Shown: positions 8,997-18,080 of the stretch, one piece after another
Layout of the letters: each line of letters opens with the position of its first letter
How positions within the stretch are numbered: position 1 is the stretch's first letter
NCBI GenBank assembly: GCA_030728985.1
Contig: JANQYI010000008.1
Coordinates: 1-64,000, forward strand
Direction: 5' to 3'
Source of the DNA: Burkholderiaceae bacterium
Lineage (GTDB): Bacteria; Pseudomonadota; Gammaproteobacteria; Burkholderiales; Burkholderiaceae_B
Length of the DNA: 64,000 nucleotides
The notes under the pieces: generated by a model
Databases searched by the model: none
Told to the model about the DNA's origin: nothing
What the model saw: the letters and a program-made list of their open reading frames with translations, nothing else
Translations under genes and position numbers: made by a program

Positions 8997-10202
8997 ATGC
9001 TTAGCTGGAACGACGAACCTACAACGACTACCGCCCCGCCCGTCGGCTTGGGCGGAGCACTTTCCTCCGTGCAGCCCGCCTCACTGGCTGCCTCCATGTC
9101 TGCGCGCGCAGCCACAGGTGTCTTTGGCGATACCGCCTTACCAACACCCGGCCTCACACAGTCACCCGTGGCCCCTAACCCCGCCACACGTGTCAATGTC
9201 GCCGACAAACGCATCATCAATGGTCAGACCGACGTCAACCAACTCGTGCCCTTCAAATACAAATGGGCTTGGGAAAAGTACATCGCGACCTGCGCCAACC
9301 ACTGGATGCCGCAAGAGATCAACATGTCTCGCGACATCGCGCTCTGGAAAAATCCTAACGGACTGACCGAAGACGAGCGCCGCATCATCAAGCGCAACCT
9401 CGGCTTTTTTGTGACGGCGGACTCGCTCGCAGCCAACAACATCGTGCTGGGTACTTACCGCCATATCACGGCGCCTGAGTGCCGCCAGTTCTTGCTGCGT
9501 CAGGCGTTCGAAGAAGCGATCCATACCCATGCCTATCAGTACATCGTTGAGAGCTTAGATCTCGACGAATCCGAAATTTTCAATGCCTACAACGAAGTTC
9601 CTTCGATTCGCGCCAAGGATCAGTTCCTGATCCCCTTCATTGACGCGATCGCGGACCCGAACTTCAAAACCGGCACACCCGAAACGGATCAAACGCTGCT
9701 CAAGTCCCTGATTGTGTTTGCCTGCCTGATGGAAGGCCTGTTCTTTTATGTTGGTTTTACCCAGATTCTTGCGTTGGGTCGCCAAAACAAGATGACAGGC
9801 GCCGCAGAACAGTACATGTACATCTTGCGTGATGAATCCATGCACTGCAATTTCGGTATCGATCTGATCAACACTATCAAGCTGGAAAACCCACATCTCT
9901 GGACGCCAGCCTTCCGCGAAGAAATTCGCGCGCTGTTCGCCAAAGCGGTCGACCTTGAATATGCGTATGCCGAAGACACCATGCCACGCGGCGTACTGGG
10001 TCTGAATGCGCCGATGTTCAAGTCATACCTGCGCTTTATCGCTAATCGTCGTTGCCAACAGATCGGCATCGAACCTCTGTTCGCCCAAGAAGAAAACCCC
10101 TTCCCTTGGATGGCAGAAATGATTGACCTAAAGAAGGAACGCAATTTCTTTGAAACACGTGTGATTGAGTATCAGACTGGAGGCGCCCTCAATTGGGAAT
10201 AG
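8997..10202 (+). CDS. nrdB: Class Ia ribonucleoside-diphosphate reductase, beta subunit
   Basis: The small subunit carries the di-iron centre and tyrosyl radical used by NrdA. In this 401-residue protein the metal ligands and radical site can be read in [18 protein letters not shown] (Glu, His and the radical Tyr), LMEGLFFY and [10 protein letters not shown]. The C-terminal [21 protein letters not shown] forms the NrdA-binding tail. A poorly conserved Ala/Pro/Thr-rich N-terminal extension of about 60 residues precedes the core. It is translated from the nrdA transcript. The last codons are duplicated just past the stop (see repeat). Confidence 0.97.
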   Translation: MLSWNDEPTTTTAPPVGLGGALSSVQPASLAASMSARAATGVFGDTALPTPGLTQSPVAPNPATRVNVADKRIINGQTDVNQLVPFKYKWAWEKYIATCANHWMPQEINMSRDIALWKNPNGLTEDERRIIKRNLGFFVTADSLAANNIVLGTYRHITAPECRQFLLRQAFEEAIHTHAYQYIVESLDLDESEIFNAYNEVPSIRAKDQFLIPFIDAIADPNFKTGTPETDQTLLKSLIVFACLMEGLFFYVGFTQILALGRQNKMTGAAEQYMYILRDESMHCNFGIDLINTIKLENPHLWTPAFREEIRALFAKAVDLEYAYAEDTMPRGVLGLNAPMFKSYLRFIANRRCQQIGIEPLFAQEENPFPWMAEMIDLKKERNFFETRVIEYQTGGALNWE

Positions 10203-10215
10203 GCCAATTGGGAAT
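10190..10215 (+). repeat. Short direct repeat across the nrdB stop
   Basis: CAATTGGGAAT occurs at 10190-10200 and again at 10205-10215, a 15-bp period. The second copy would re-encode the NWE tail in frame if the TAG were read through. Looks like a recent small tandem duplication. Confidence 0.7.
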
Positions 10216-10252
10216 TAGTCTCTAGTTAGGTTTCAATCTCACTTTGTACTTG

Positions 10253-10376
10253 CCAGTCGGCGGCTCAACCCGCCAACTGGTGCCATTTGAACTGGTTCGC
10301 GTCCGAACGAGAGGTAGTTCAAATGGCTGTGCCGGATTCATCAGCACAAATCAATATGCTACCGAAGTCTGGTAGT
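10253..10376. other. Hairpin-rich spacer, possible structured RNA
   Basis: Four consecutive inverted repeats lie between nrdB and the histone-like gene: 10253-10263 with 10270-10280 (one mismatch), a perfect 12-bp pair 10282-10293 with 10315-10326 enclosing a further 5-bp stem (10295-10299 with 10304-10308), 10328-10332 with 10344-10348, and 10359-10363 with 10371-10375. No U-tract follows the stems, so they are not ordinary terminators. It could be a small RNA, a leader of the downstream gene or an mRNA 3' stabiliser. I recognise no known RNA family. Confidence 0.5.
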
Positions 10377-10476
10377 GGCTTGTGACGATGAATAACTCGG
10401 GCGAAACATCCTCCCATGGTGGGCGGAGTCAAGCACGGGTTTTAATGTTTGGGACCCTGAACTAAGGAGTATTACC

Positions 10477-10863
10477 ATGGCAACAGCCAAAAAAGCAGCA
10501 AAAAAAGCAGTAAAGAAAGCAGCCGCTAAGAAGCCCGCAGCTGCCGCTAAGAAAGTCGTTGCAAAGAAGCCAGCAGCCAAGAAAGTCGCTGCTAAGAAGC
10601 CTGCAGCGAAAAAAGTAGCAAAGAAGGCAGTCAAGAAAGTAGCGGCAAAAAAGCCAGCAGCAAAGAAAGTCGCTGCTAAAAAGCCAGCTGCTAAAAAAGT
10701 TGCAAAGAAGGCAGTCAAGAAAGTTGCAGCTAAAAAAGCCGTAGCTAAGAAGCCTGCAGCTAAAAAAGCCGTAGCTAAGAAGCCTGCAGCCAAGAAAGCC
10801 GCAGCTAAAAAGCCAGCGGCCAAAAAGCCTGCAGCTAAAAAAGTTGCTGCAAAAAAAAAATAG
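10477..10863 (+). CDS. Histone H1-like, lysine/alanine-rich DNA-binding protein
   Basis: A 128-residue protein made almost wholly of [14 protein letters not shown]-type repeats, like the C-terminal tail of eukaryotic histone H1 and the Bordetella BpH1 and Pseudomonas AlgP repeats. Such proteins bind DNA without sequence specificity and vary in repeat number between strains. AAGGAG at 10464-10469 precedes the ATG. The frame ends in VAAKKK followed by TAG directly after ten consecutive A (10851-10860). In the -1 frame coding continues to 10985 with a non-repetitive end that looks like the family's true C-terminus, so this frame is probably interrupted by slippage, a programmed shift or an indel. 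Confidence 0.85.
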   Translation: MATAKKAAKKAVKKAAAKKPAAAAKKVVAKKPAAKKVAAKKPAAKKVAKKAVKKVAAKKPAAKKVAAKKPAAKKVAKKAVKKVAAKKAVAKKPAAKKAVAKKPAAKKAAAKKPAAKKPAAKKVAAKKK

Positions 10864-10985
10864 TTAAAAAAGCTCCAGCGAATAAGCCGGTAGCCGCCAC
10901 CCCCTCGACCGCCGCAGCGCCAGGCGCAAAAACTGCCCTGAACCCTGCAGCTTCTTGGCCCTTTCCAACGGGTGGCCGTCCCTGA
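10863..10985 (+). other. -1 frame continuation of the histone H1-like gene
   Basis: Reading from GTT at 10863 gives [12 protein letters not shown], then a Pro/Ala/Thr-rich linker, then ALNPAASWPFPTGGRP and a TGA at 10983-10985. The ending resembles, from memory, the conserved NPAAAWPFPTG-type C-terminus of Burkholderiales H1-like proteins. It joins the upstream frame if one A is gained in the A10 tract or if ribosomes slip -1 on it. A terminator follows at 11013-11041, consistent with this being the real gene end. Confidence 0.75.
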
Positions 10986-11012
10986 GCTTTTAGCTGAGGC
11001 TTGCTAGACCTA

Positions 11013-11041
11013 GCCGCCTGGTTCTCCAGGTGGCTTTTTTT
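11013..11041 (+). terminator. Rho-independent terminator after the histone H1-like gene
   Basis: A 9-bp stem (11013-11021 with 11026-11034, one G-U pair), loop TTCT, then seven T. It lies 27 bp past the -1-frame stop codon. Confidence 0.92.
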
Positions 11042-11128
11042 ATCCGGAGTTCAAACGCTGTCTGGCAAGAGCATATATTCACATGCGACAATGACGATCT
11101 TGTTTCTCCACTCGGGACCTCTCTTCTT

Positions 11129-11701
11129 ATGATTGGCGAAATTCTCCGCTTTTTACTCGATATCAGTTTTACCCTTATTGGCGCAGTGCTTTTGGCCCGC
11201 GCCTGGCTTCAGGCTGTCAAGCTCCATCCCTTTAATCCAATCTCGCAAGCGGTCAACCAAGTCACAAACTGGCTCGTGACGCCGCTACGACGCGTTGTGC
11301 CGACGAGTGGAGGCATCGACTGGGCAAGCCTGCTCGGCGCACTTCTCGTCGCGATCGTTTATCTAATTTTGCTGTGGTTTGTCTCTACCGCGAGCATGCT
11401 TCCCATCAATCTCATCCCAGGTGTCATTGGCGCAGGCATCGCCACGGTTGGGCGCTGGGCTCTCAACCTGATCATCTGGCTGACCTTGATTCAAGCGGTG
11501 CTGTCATGGGTTAATCCCATGGCAACTGTGATGCCAGTCTTGCGGACGCTGACGGCTCCATTACTCGAGCCGATCCGTCGCATTATGCCCAGACTCGGTG
11601 GGCTTGATTTGTCACCCTTGGTATTGTTGATTCTGGCACAAATCGCCATCATGATCCTCAACCGCATGACCTATCAACTCTTTCCGCTATTTATACGATA
11701 A
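11129..11701 (+). CDS. YggT family inner-membrane protein
   Basis: A 190-residue membrane protein with two YGGT repeats, each with hydrophobic helices followed by a conserved loop: PFNPISQAVNQVTNWLVTPLRRVVP and VNPMATVMPVLRTLTAPLLEPIRRIMP contain the paired segments. Family members are implicated in osmotic tolerance and possibly membrane organisation, but no biochemical role is firmly assigned. The open frame reaches back into the terminator at 11030, so the ATG at 11129 (MIGEILRF) is chosen. It converges on the lipoprotein gene with only 6 bp between stops. Confidence 0.9.
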   Translation: MIGEILRFLLDISFTLIGAVLLARAWLQAVKLHPFNPISQAVNQVTNWLVTPLRRVVPTSGGIDWASLLGALLVAIVYLILLWFVSTASMLPINLIPGVIGAGIATVGRWALNLIIWLTLIQAVLSWVNPMATVMPVLRTLTAPLLEPIRRIMPRLGGLDLSPLVLLILAQIAIMILNRMTYQLFPLFIR

Positions 11702-11707
11702 AGAGTA

Positions 11708-12214
11708 TCAGCTGCCTGTCAAAGGAGCCACGCGGGTCGGTCCCGCGCCACTGATCACCTGAACGCGTTGATTGATCATGATAGGCAAGTCTGCCTCCTG
11801 AGCGATCACACGTGTCTCGCCATTATCCAGACGCACAGTAATCTCCAGCCCATCTTTTTTGCTCAGACGGTCTTCGACGGCATTACCGGCCAGCGCACCT
11901 AGCAGCGCACCCCCAATAATCGCCAAAGTACGTCCTGTTCCTCCGCCTACGGCACTCCCCGCGACACCACCCATCGCTCCGCCAGCAATCGTGCCACCAC
12001 CAGAAGTCTGATCACTCTGAATCGTAATAGGACGCACATTGATGACCGTGCCATTACGCACAATCTGATCGCGCTGGGTCTGGCTGTAGTTGTAGACGTT
12101 GGCTGACGCAGAGGGCCTGGCGCAGCCGGTGACGAGCACCACGGCAGACAAAGCGAGCGCGCCCAACGCCAAACGCAACCCAGTCGAGGCACCCATGGAA
12201 AAATATGTATTCAT
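11708..12214 (-). CDS. Glycine-zipper 2TM outer-membrane lipoprotein (SlyB/Pcp-like)
   Basis: A 168-residue lipoprotein. The ATG at 12214 is preferred over an upstream in-frame start because GAGGAG lies 7 bp before it. The signal peptide ends in the lipobox LVTGC (Cys31). A glycine-zipper segment (GGAMGGVAGSAVGGGTGRT then IIGGALLGALAGNAV) fits the Rick_17kDa_Anti/SlyB group, and a beta-strand-rich tail follows (EITVRLDNGETRVIAQE). Such proteins sit in the outer membrane and stabilise it. It is the last gene after the PfkB kinase gene, 23 bp downstream. Confidence 0.88.
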   Translation of the reverse strand: MNTYFSMGASTGLRLALGALALSAVVLVTGCARPSASANVYNYSQTQRDQIVRNGTVINVRPITIQSDQTSGGGTIAGGAMGGVAGSAVGGGTGRTLAIIGGALLGALAGNAVEDRLSKKDGLEITVRLDNGETRVIAQEADLPIMINQRVQVISGAGPTRVAPLTGS

Positions 12215-12237
12215 CACGACACTCCTCACGAACAAAC

Positions 12238-13179
12238 TCAAACCGGCAAATGCAAATTGAAATGTTTCTTGAACATCGCCTCGATCTCGACCCGACTCGG
12301 TGCATGATTTTGCGGACCACGCGACGCGATCTTGATGGAGCCCATTAAGTTTCCAAGTTTACAGGCATCGACCCAACTCCAGCCCTGGGTCAAGCCATGC
12401 AAAAGACCCGCGCGATGCGCATCACCACAACCCGTGGGATCAACCAGCCCTTGAGGCTTAACCGGATCAATGTGATGTTCTTGTCCATCAGCATAAAGTG
12501 TCGCACCCATCGCACCTCGCGTCACGACGACCGCACGCAAATTTTTAGCAAGTTCGGCAATGGTCTTTCCGGTTCGCTGCTCGACAACGCTTGCTTCATA
12601 ATCATTGACGGTCAGCGCCTGCGCCAAGCTCAACATACTCATAATGTCTTGGCCATCGAAAAGCGGCATCGCCTGGCCGAGGTCAAAAATGAATGGGGTC
12701 CCTTGCGCGTGCAAACGTCTGGCGTGAGCCATCATGCCGGCTTTTGAGTCGGGCGCCACAATCCCCCAGGCCGCCTGCTGACCAGTCAAGTCATTTTCAG
12801 AAGAGCGATCCATGGCGCCGGGGTGAAAAGCCGTGATCTGATTATCATCAAGATCGGTCGTAATGAAACATTGCGCCGTCAAGGTTTCTGGCAAACAACG
12901 GATCATCTTGACTTCGATGCCAAGCTGCTTGAAACGCTGCAAATAATCAGAGGCGTCCTCGCCCACCGTGGCAACCGGGATTGGGCGTCCACCCAGAAGG
13001 TTCAGGTTATAGGCGATATTGCCCGCACAGCCACCAAACTCCCGACGCATGCGTGGGACTAAAAAGGATACGCTCAACGCATGAATGCGATCGGGCAAGA
13101 TGTGGTCTTTAAACTGTCCTTCGAAAACGGCGATCGTATCGAAGGCGACTGAACCACAAATTAAAACTGACGCTGTCAT
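12238..13179 (-). CDS. PfkB-family carbohydrate/nucleoside kinase (adenosine-kinase-like)
   Basis: A 313-residue ribokinase-fold kinase. Motif 1 appears as REFGGCAGNIAYNLNLLGG near residue 48 and motif 2 as DPTGCGDAHRAG near residue 248, including the catalytic Asp of the GxGD signature, with Cys in place of the usual Ala. Close homologues in Burkholderiales are annotated as adenosine kinase or sugar kinase, and the substrate cannot be fixed from sequence. It lies 10 bp after the DUF3426 gene and probably belongs to the same transcript. Confidence 0.88.
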   Translation of the reverse strand: MTASVLICGSVAFDTIAVFEGQFKDHILPDRIHALSVSFLVPRMRREFGGCAGNIAYNLNLLGGRPIPVATVGEDASDYLQRFKQLGIEVKMIRCLPETLTAQCFITTDLDDNQITAFHPGAMDRSSENDLTGQQAAWGIVAPDSKAGMMAHARRLHAQGTPFIFDLGQAMPLFDGQDIMSMLSLAQALTVNDYEASVVEQRTGKTIAELAKNLRAVVVTRGAMGATLYADGQEHHIDPVKPQGLVDPTGCGDAHRAGLLHGLTQGWSWVDACKLGNLMGSIKIASRGPQNHAPSRVEIEAMFKKHFNLHLPV

Positions 13180-13189
13180 GTTGAATGCC

Positions 13190-14125
13190 TCAAGGAAAAA
13201 ATGGTTTAAGCGTATAGCCGTTGATCTGCAAGCCGGTCACTGTCACTGGCAAAGTCAGACTGACCTCTTGATTGGCCGCGAAAGGCAGATCAGCGAGCTG
13301 GGCGGGAAGATAGTCCTGTGGACGCATGCGTTTGCGTAACACGATGGTGCCAGACGCATCCGTGAGCTCGAGGGACAACGCGGGCCATGGCTGCGCCTGA
13401 TTCATACGATTACGCAAAGAAAACCGCAACGACATCACAGCCGCCTTACCTTCTTGCTCAGTCGCGGAATGACGTTCAAAGGCGGTCACGGAGACTGAAA
13501 TCCGCTCAAGATGACGACGTAGGCTCACTTCGCAGCCAAGCTTGGCGCACATTGAATTTAACGCGGGACGTAACGAGGGAAACTGTGTCGCAAGATCGTT
13601 ACGATAAACATAGGCGAGCTGTATTGTAAGCAAACCCAGCGCAAGCGCACTCGCCAGACTCCACAGCAACATCATGAGTCGGGGCGTATCGACTTCGTCG
13701 ATTAGAAATTCGGGCTGCGTCCTTCCCACAAAAGTCCCTTCGTCACGCAGGCGCGACTCACCCAAAATACTCTCGGAGGGGTCCGAAATCTGGTCGGTTG
13801 AACGAGCGGAAAAAGAAAACGCCTTGGTGGGTTCAGAATACGCCTTGGGGGACTCGCTTCGCTCGGCGCGAGTCCTCAATACTGCAGGCTCGACATTCGT
13901 TGAAAAAAACGATGGTGCTTCGGTCTGTGATGCGGTTATAGGCGCACTTGACGGCGCGACACCCGGGCGCTGCGTCAATGTGGGCAGCGGGCTTTCCAAT
14001 GCCGCGAAACCATCAAAAATATGCGCGCACGCACCGCAGCGCACCAAGCCATTCAGTGCCTGCAGCTGCTCGAGCTTGACAACGAAGTCGCTATGGCACT
14101 TTGGGCAGCGCGTGACCAGACTCAT
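13190..14125 (-). CDS. Zinc-ribbon and DUF3426 domain membrane protein
   Basis: A 311-residue protein with an N-terminal MJ0042-type zinc ribbon (CPKC at 7-10 and CGAC at 30-33), a low-complexity Ser/Thr/Glu-rich linker to about residue 150, one transmembrane helix (MMLLWSLASALALGLLTIQL) and a C-terminal DUF3426 beta domain ending in ITGLQINGYTLKPFFP-like sequence. The topology suggests a cytoplasmic zinc ribbon and a periplasmic C-terminus. Function is unknown. It follows prmA by 9 bp, the standard neighbourhood in betaproteobacteria. Confidence 0.9.
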   Translation of the reverse strand: MSLVTRCPKCHSDFVVKLEQLQALNGLVRCGACAHIFDGFAALESPLPTLTQRPGVAPSSAPITASQTEAPSFFSTNVEPAVLRTRAERSESPKAYSEPTKAFSFSARSTDQISDPSESILGESRLRDEGTFVGRTQPEFLIDEVDTPRLMMLLWSLASALALGLLTIQLAYVYRNDLATQFPSLRPALNSMCAKLGCEVSLRRHLERISVSVTAFERHSATEQEGKAAVMSLRFSLRNRMNQAQPWPALSLELTDASGTIVLRKRMRPQDYLPAQLADLPFAANQEVSLTLPVTVTGLQINGYTLKPFFP

Positions 14126-14134
14126 CCAAGCACC

Positions 14135-15037
14135 TTAGCGTTTGCGACCAGCGAGACACACCCAGCCATCTCGGGCTTGCCAAACGGTCAGGGAACACCA
14201 CGGCGCATAGGCCTCGGCGACTTCGAGAGCTTGGCGCTCAAGGACACCTGAGAGCACCAAACTGCCTCCCGAGCGCACGCGCGTCGAGAGCATCGGTGCC
14301 AGCACTTTAAGAGGACTGGAAAGAATATTGGCGACCACCACGTCAAACAACCCTTGCTCCAAGCCTTCGGGCATGTACGCATGGACTTCGGTATGATTGG
14401 CCAACGCGTTGGCCGCTGTAGCCTGGACGGCTTGCTCATCGATATCCACGCCCGTAACGCTTGAGGCGCCCAGCATCTTGGCCGCGATCGCCAAAATGCC
14501 TGATCCGCAACCATAATCCAGCACCGTTGCGCCGACAGGCATTTCATCGGCCAGCCATTCAAGACAAAGATGCGTGGTCGGATGACTACCTGTACCAAAA
14601 GCCAAGCCTGGATCCAGTTGAATGGCAATCCGTCCAGCCTCGGGCGACGCAGGCATCTGATCCGCATGCCAACTCGGTACGATCAGAATCCGCGCACCGA
14701 CCGCGATCGGTCCAAATTGAGATTGCGTCAGTCGCACCCAATCCGCATCGGGGACTTGGCGCAAATGCCATGGCAGATCCGTCTCCGTATCAAGATCTTC
14801 ACGCGCGCTGGCCAATAATTGTTCGGGATCCGTGCCGTCAGCTAGCAAAACAACAAGTCGATTACGCGCCCAGGCTTGAGTGTTGGTCTCGCTGCCTGGC
14901 TCCCCAAAAAGCGGTTGTTCCTCGTCGGTATCAAGGTCAGCGTCTTCGACAGACACAGACAACGCCCCCGATTCGAGCAGACCGTCGGAAAGAGGCTCCG
15001 CGAGAGAGCCGGGGCACAGAAGAACCAGTTCACGCAT
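14135..15037 (-). CDS. prmA: Ribosomal protein L11 methyltransferase
   Basis: PrmA trimethylates ribosomal protein L11 using S-adenosylmethionine. The 300-residue length is normal. The N-terminal L11-recognition domain is followed by the catalytic domain with motif I LDYGCGSGILAIAA, DIDEQAVQATAANA and the NILSSPL (NPPY-like) motif. The conserved DPGLAFGTGSHPTTHLCLEWL block precedes motif I. It sits 21 bp downstream of accC, in the accB-accC-prmA arrangement common to proteobacteria. Confidence 0.96.
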   Translation of the reverse strand: MRELVLLCPGSLAEPLSDGLLESGALSVSVEDADLDTDEEQPLFGEPGSETNTQAWARNRLVVLLADGTDPEQLLASAREDLDTETDLPWHLRQVPDADWVRLTQSQFGPIAVGARILIVPSWHADQMPASPEAGRIAIQLDPGLAFGTGSHPTTHLCLEWLADEMPVGATVLDYGCGSGILAIAAKMLGASSVTGVDIDEQAVQATAANALANHTEVHAYMPEGLEQGLFDVVVANILSSPLKVLAPMLSTRVRSGGSLVLSGVLERQALEVAEAYAPWCSLTVWQARDGWVCLAGRKR

Positions 15038-15058
15038 CGTGTTTTCCGTTACGCGACA

Positions 15059-16408
15059 TTAGGTAGCACGGGAGGCGAGCTTGTGTTCGAGATAATGAAT
15101 ACTCGTTCCACCCTCGACAAACTTTGTATCCGCCATCAGCTCGCGATGAAGAGGAATATTGGTTTTAATGCCCTCGACCACCATTTCTGACAACGCGATC
15201 GACATGCGCGCCACAGCCTGCGCACGTGTATCGCCATAGGTAATGACTTTGGCGATCATCGAGTCGTAATTCGGTGGCACAAAGTAGCCGTTGAACACAT
15301 GCGAGTCGATCCGTACGCCAGGACCACCTGGGGTGTGCCAGTTGGTAATCCGACCAGGACTCGGCATGAAGGTAAAAGGATCCTCAGCATTGATCCGGCA
15401 CTCCACGGCATGGCCGCGGAACGTTATATCTTTTTGACGCAACAGAAATTTTTCACCCGCAGCGATACGAATCTGCTGCTGCACCAGATCAATACCCGTG
15501 ATCAATTCTGTCACGGGATGCTCAACCTGAATACGCGTGTTCATTTCGATGAAATAAAACTCGCCATTCTCATACAGAAACTCAAACGTGCCGGCTCCGC
15601 GATACTCGATCTTGCGGCAGGCCTCGGCACAACGCTCACCGATTTTTTCAATCAGCTTGCGATCAATACCCGGCGCAGGCGCTTCTTCGATGACTTTTTG
15701 ATGACGACGCTGCATCGAGCAATCGCGCTCACCCAGCCACACCGCGTTTTTTCCGCCATCCGCCAACACCTGGATTTCAACATGGCGCGGATTCTCGAGA
15801 AACTTTTCGAGGTACACCTCGGGGTTGTTAAACGCCGCGCCCGCTTCTGATTTGGTCATCGTGACCGCATTGAGCAAAGCCGCCTCGGTGTGCACGACGC
15901 GCATGCCTCGTCCGCCACCACCACCTGCCGCTTTGATAATGACGGGATAACCGACCTCACGGGCCGTACGCAAAATTTCGTTCGGGTCATCAGGCAAGGC
16001 ACCCGCTGAACCAGGTACGACAGGCACACCGGCCTCGATCATGGCCTGCTTGGCGCTCACCTTGTCGCCCATCAGACGGATCGACTCGGGTCGAGGTCCG
16101 ATGAACACAAAACCACTTTTTTCTACCCGGTCGGCAAAGTCGGCGTTTTCGGACAAAAACCCGTAACCCGGATGGATCGCCTCTGAGTCAGTCACTTCGG
16201 CCGCCGCAATGATGGCCGGCATATTCAAATAGCTATCGCGCGAGGCTGGCGGCCCAATGCACACCGACTCGTCCGCCAGGCGCACATACTTGGCGTCGCG
16301 ATCGGCTTCGGAGTGGACAACGACGGTTTTGATGCCCATCTCTCGGCATGCGCGCTGAATACGCAGTGCGATTTCGCCCCGATTGGCGATCAGAATCTTT
16401 TCAAACAT
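15059..16408 (-). CDS. accC: Acetyl-CoA carboxylase, biotin carboxylase subunit
   Basis: AccC carboxylates the biotin on AccB with bicarbonate and ATP, the first half-reaction of fatty-acid synthesis. The 449-residue protein has the start [20 protein letters not shown], the ATP-grasp glycine loop [11 protein letters not shown], the lid and the catalytic [14 protein letters not shown] block with its conserved Arg. All key elements are present. It starts one base after the accB stop, indicating translational coupling, and prmA follows. Confidence 0.98.
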   Translation of the reverse strand: MFEKILIANRGEIALRIQRACREMGIKTVVVHSEADRDAKYVRLADESVCIGPPASRDSYLNMPAIIAAAEVTDSEAIHPGYGFLSENADFADRVEKSGFVFIGPRPESIRLMGDKVSAKQAMIEAGVPVVPGSAGALPDDPNEILRTAREVGYPVIIKAAGGGGGRGMRVVHTEAALLNAVTMTKSEAGAAFNNPEVYLEKFLENPRHVEIQVLADGGKNAVWLGERDCSMQRRHQKVIEEAPAPGIDRKLIEKIGERCAEACRKIEYRGAGTFEFLYENGEFYFIEMNTRIQVEHPVTELITGIDLVQQQIRIAAGEKFLLRQKDITFRGHAVECRINAEDPFTFMPSPGRITNWHTPGGPGVRIDSHVFNGYFVPPNYDSMIAKVITYGDTRAQAVARMSIALSEMVVEGIKTNIPLHRELMADTKFVEGGTSIHYLEHKLASRAT

Positions 16409-16409
16409 A

Positions 16410-16868
16410 TCAAACGATCACAAAAAGTGGCTGGCCGTACTCGACCGGCTCACCGTTTTGAACCAAAATCTCCTTGATGACTCCGGATTTGTCTGCCTCG
16501 ATCTCGTTGAGCAATTTCATCGCCTCGATGATGCACAAAGGCTCGCCTTCTTTGACCGTCTGACCGACTTCGACAAAGGAAGGGGAATTGGGATTGGGCG
16601 CGCGGTAGAACGTGCCGACCATCGGGGCCTTGACCGTATGGCCAACCACCGCGGCCGGAACGGGTGCGACAGGAGCGGCGGCCGCAACAGCCTCGGCGCC
16701 CGGAGCGGCAGGGGCGTACTGCGCGGGAGCCGGAGCGTAAGCCACAGGCTGCACCGCCTGTGAGAACTTGACAATACGAACCTTACCCTCGCCCTCTGTG
16801 ATTTCAAGCTCAGCGATGCCTGACTCGGCGACCAAGTCGATCAAGGTTTTAAGTTTTCTCAGATCCAT
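16410..16868 (-). CDS. accB: Biotin carboxyl carrier protein of acetyl-CoA carboxylase
   Basis: AccB (152 residues) carries the biotin between carboxylase and transferase. The N-terminal region [18 protein letters not shown] is followed by an Ala/Pro-rich hinge (about residues 38-75). The biotinyl domain contains the thumb [14 protein letters not shown] and the biotinylation site [12 protein letters not shown] with Lys118. Gene order aroQ-accB-accC with 17 bp to aroQ is typical for this group. Nothing is unusual. Confidence 0.98.
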   Translation of the reverse strand: MDLRKLKTLIDLVAESGIAELEITEGEGKVRIVKFSQAVQPVAYAPAPAQYAPAAPGAEAVAAAAPVAPVPAAVVGHTVKAPMVGTFYRAPNPNSPSFVEVGQTVKEGEPLCIIEAMKLLNEIEADKSGVIKEILVQNGEPVEYGQPLFVIV

Positions 16869-16885
16869 AGTATTTCCGTAAAGTT

Positions 16886-17329
16886 CTAGATAAGCTCGTA
16901 TTGAGCGGCAAAGCGGACTGCTGCCTCATACCCTGCGGGTCCAAGGCCTGCCACCACTCCAACTGCCAGATCCGACAAGTAAGAGTGATGACGGAATTCT
17001 TCGCGTTTGTGGACGTTCGAGAGATGAACCTCTACAAAGGGAAGCTTAATACCGGCCAGGGCGTCGCGAATGGCGACGCTCGTATGGGTATAAGCGCCCG
17101 CATTCAAAATAATGAAATCGGTTCCATCAGTACGCGCCTCCTGAATGCGATCGACCAAGTCGCCCTCATGGTTGCTCTGAAAGGCAGTGAGCGAGACACC
17201 AAGAGTCTGAGCAAGTGCGCTCAGCCCAGCTTCTAGTTCGGGCAGCGTCGTGTAACCATAGAGATGCGGCTCCCTCAACCCGAGCATATTCAGGTTGGGT
17301 CCGTTCAGAACAAGGAGATGTTGAGCCAT
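16886..17329 (-). CDS. aroQ: 3-dehydroquinate dehydratase, type II
   Basis: The type II enzyme dehydrates 3-dehydroquinate in the shikimate pathway as a dodecamer. The 147-residue length is right. The catalytic loop [18 protein letters not shown] carries the Arg and Tyr residues, [20 protein letters not shown] forms the substrate pocket, and [19 protein letters not shown] carries the conserved His. A second shikimate gene (aroE) lies elsewhere in this window. It precedes accB, a common arrangement. Confidence 0.97.
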   Translation of the reverse strand: MAQHLLVLNGPNLNMLGLREPHLYGYTTLPELEAGLSALAQTLGVSLTAFQSNHEGDLVDRIQEARTDGTDFIILNAGAYTHTSVAIRDALAGIKLPFVEVHLSNVHKREEFRHHSYLSDLAVGVVAGLGPAGYEAAVRFAAQYELI

Positions 17330-17392
17330 GCCGCGTCGCCAAAAGCAATGATCAGGTACGCATTTTTACGCCAATTCACGCCATTTGTCTAT

Positions 17393-17983
17393 CTACGTCT
17401 TTGATTTTGCCACTAAGCGGTCGATTCGCGCGCTTAAATCCTCAGGAGAGACCTGACCGAGTATTGTATCGAAAATGCGGCCTTCTGCATCTAACAGTAC
17501 GGTAAAAGGAAGCCCGCTCGCAGCATTACCCAACTCTCTGACCATCGCGATTCCGGCATGGCCTGCAACATACAAAGGATAAGAAACAGGCACTTTAGTG
17601 ACAAATTGAGCGATATTAGATGCCGTATCAATGCCGATACCAACAAATTGAATATTTGAGAAAGATTTTGATAAAGCCTCGAGGTGAGGCATCTCCTCGA
17701 CGCAAGGCGCACACCAAGTCGCCCAGAAATTGGCCACGACGGGGCGTCCCAGAAGCCGCTCGAGGGCAACCGGGCGACCCGTCAGATCCGGGAGTGTCGC
17801 CTCATACAACGCCCGAGGGTTAGGCTCGGCCTTGCGCAGCGCACTGCCGGGCATGCCTACCGCGCGATTCGCCGCTGGGGCGCGGCGCGACGTCGACTGC
17901 CAGGCCAACCACGCTGTGGTGCCAATCGCCGCCAACCCGGCACCGCCAAAGATGATTGTTCTTCTCTTCATAGCTTCCATCAT
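17393..17983 (-). CDS. TlpA-like thiol:disulfide oxidoreductase
   Basis: A 196-residue thioredoxin-fold protein of the TlpA/ResA group. The N-terminal KRRTIIFGGAGLAAIGTTAWLAW is a membrane anchor or signal peptide, so the domain faces the periplasm. The redox motif is WCAPC at residues 90-94 inside VVANFWATWCAPCVEEMP. The C-terminal cis-Pro region is GLPFTVLL. The start is either of two consecutive ATG codons (17983 or 17980), and GGAGAG spacing slightly favours the second. It is divergent from mpl and precedes aroQ by 63 bp. Confidence 0.9.
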   Translation of the reverse strand: MMEAMKRRTIIFGGAGLAAIGTTAWLAWQSTSRRAPAANRAVGMPGSALRKAEPNPRALYEATLPDLTGRPVALERLLGRPVVANFWATWCAPCVEEMPHLEALSKSFSNIQFVGIGIDTASNIAQFVTKVPVSYPLYVAGHAGIAMVRELGNAASGLPFTVLLDAEGRIFDTILGQVSPEDLSARIDRLVAKSKT

Positions 17984-18033
17984 AGCTCTCCGATGTCATA
18001 AATAGACCGAGATCGCTCAAGGTTTATCCCCTC

Positions 18034-18062
18034 TTAAGCTCAAGCACATCTGCCTCTACAAT
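18034..18062 (+). promoter_or_regulatory. Possible mpl promoter
   Basis: TTAAGC (18034-18039) and TACAAT (18057-18062) with a 17-bp spacer, 18 bp before the mpl ATG, which also has AGGAG at 18069-18073. The -35 is weak. Such a short leader leaves little room for other control. Confidence 0.45.
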
Positions 18063-18080
18063 GTCGTCAGGAGACTGTTC

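Noticed and set aside
10477-10863. Repeat array in the histone-like gene as a CRISPR or minisatellite
   Set aside because: The repeat is a short codon pattern (AAKKP-type) in frame, with no spacers or palindromes; it is coding sequence.
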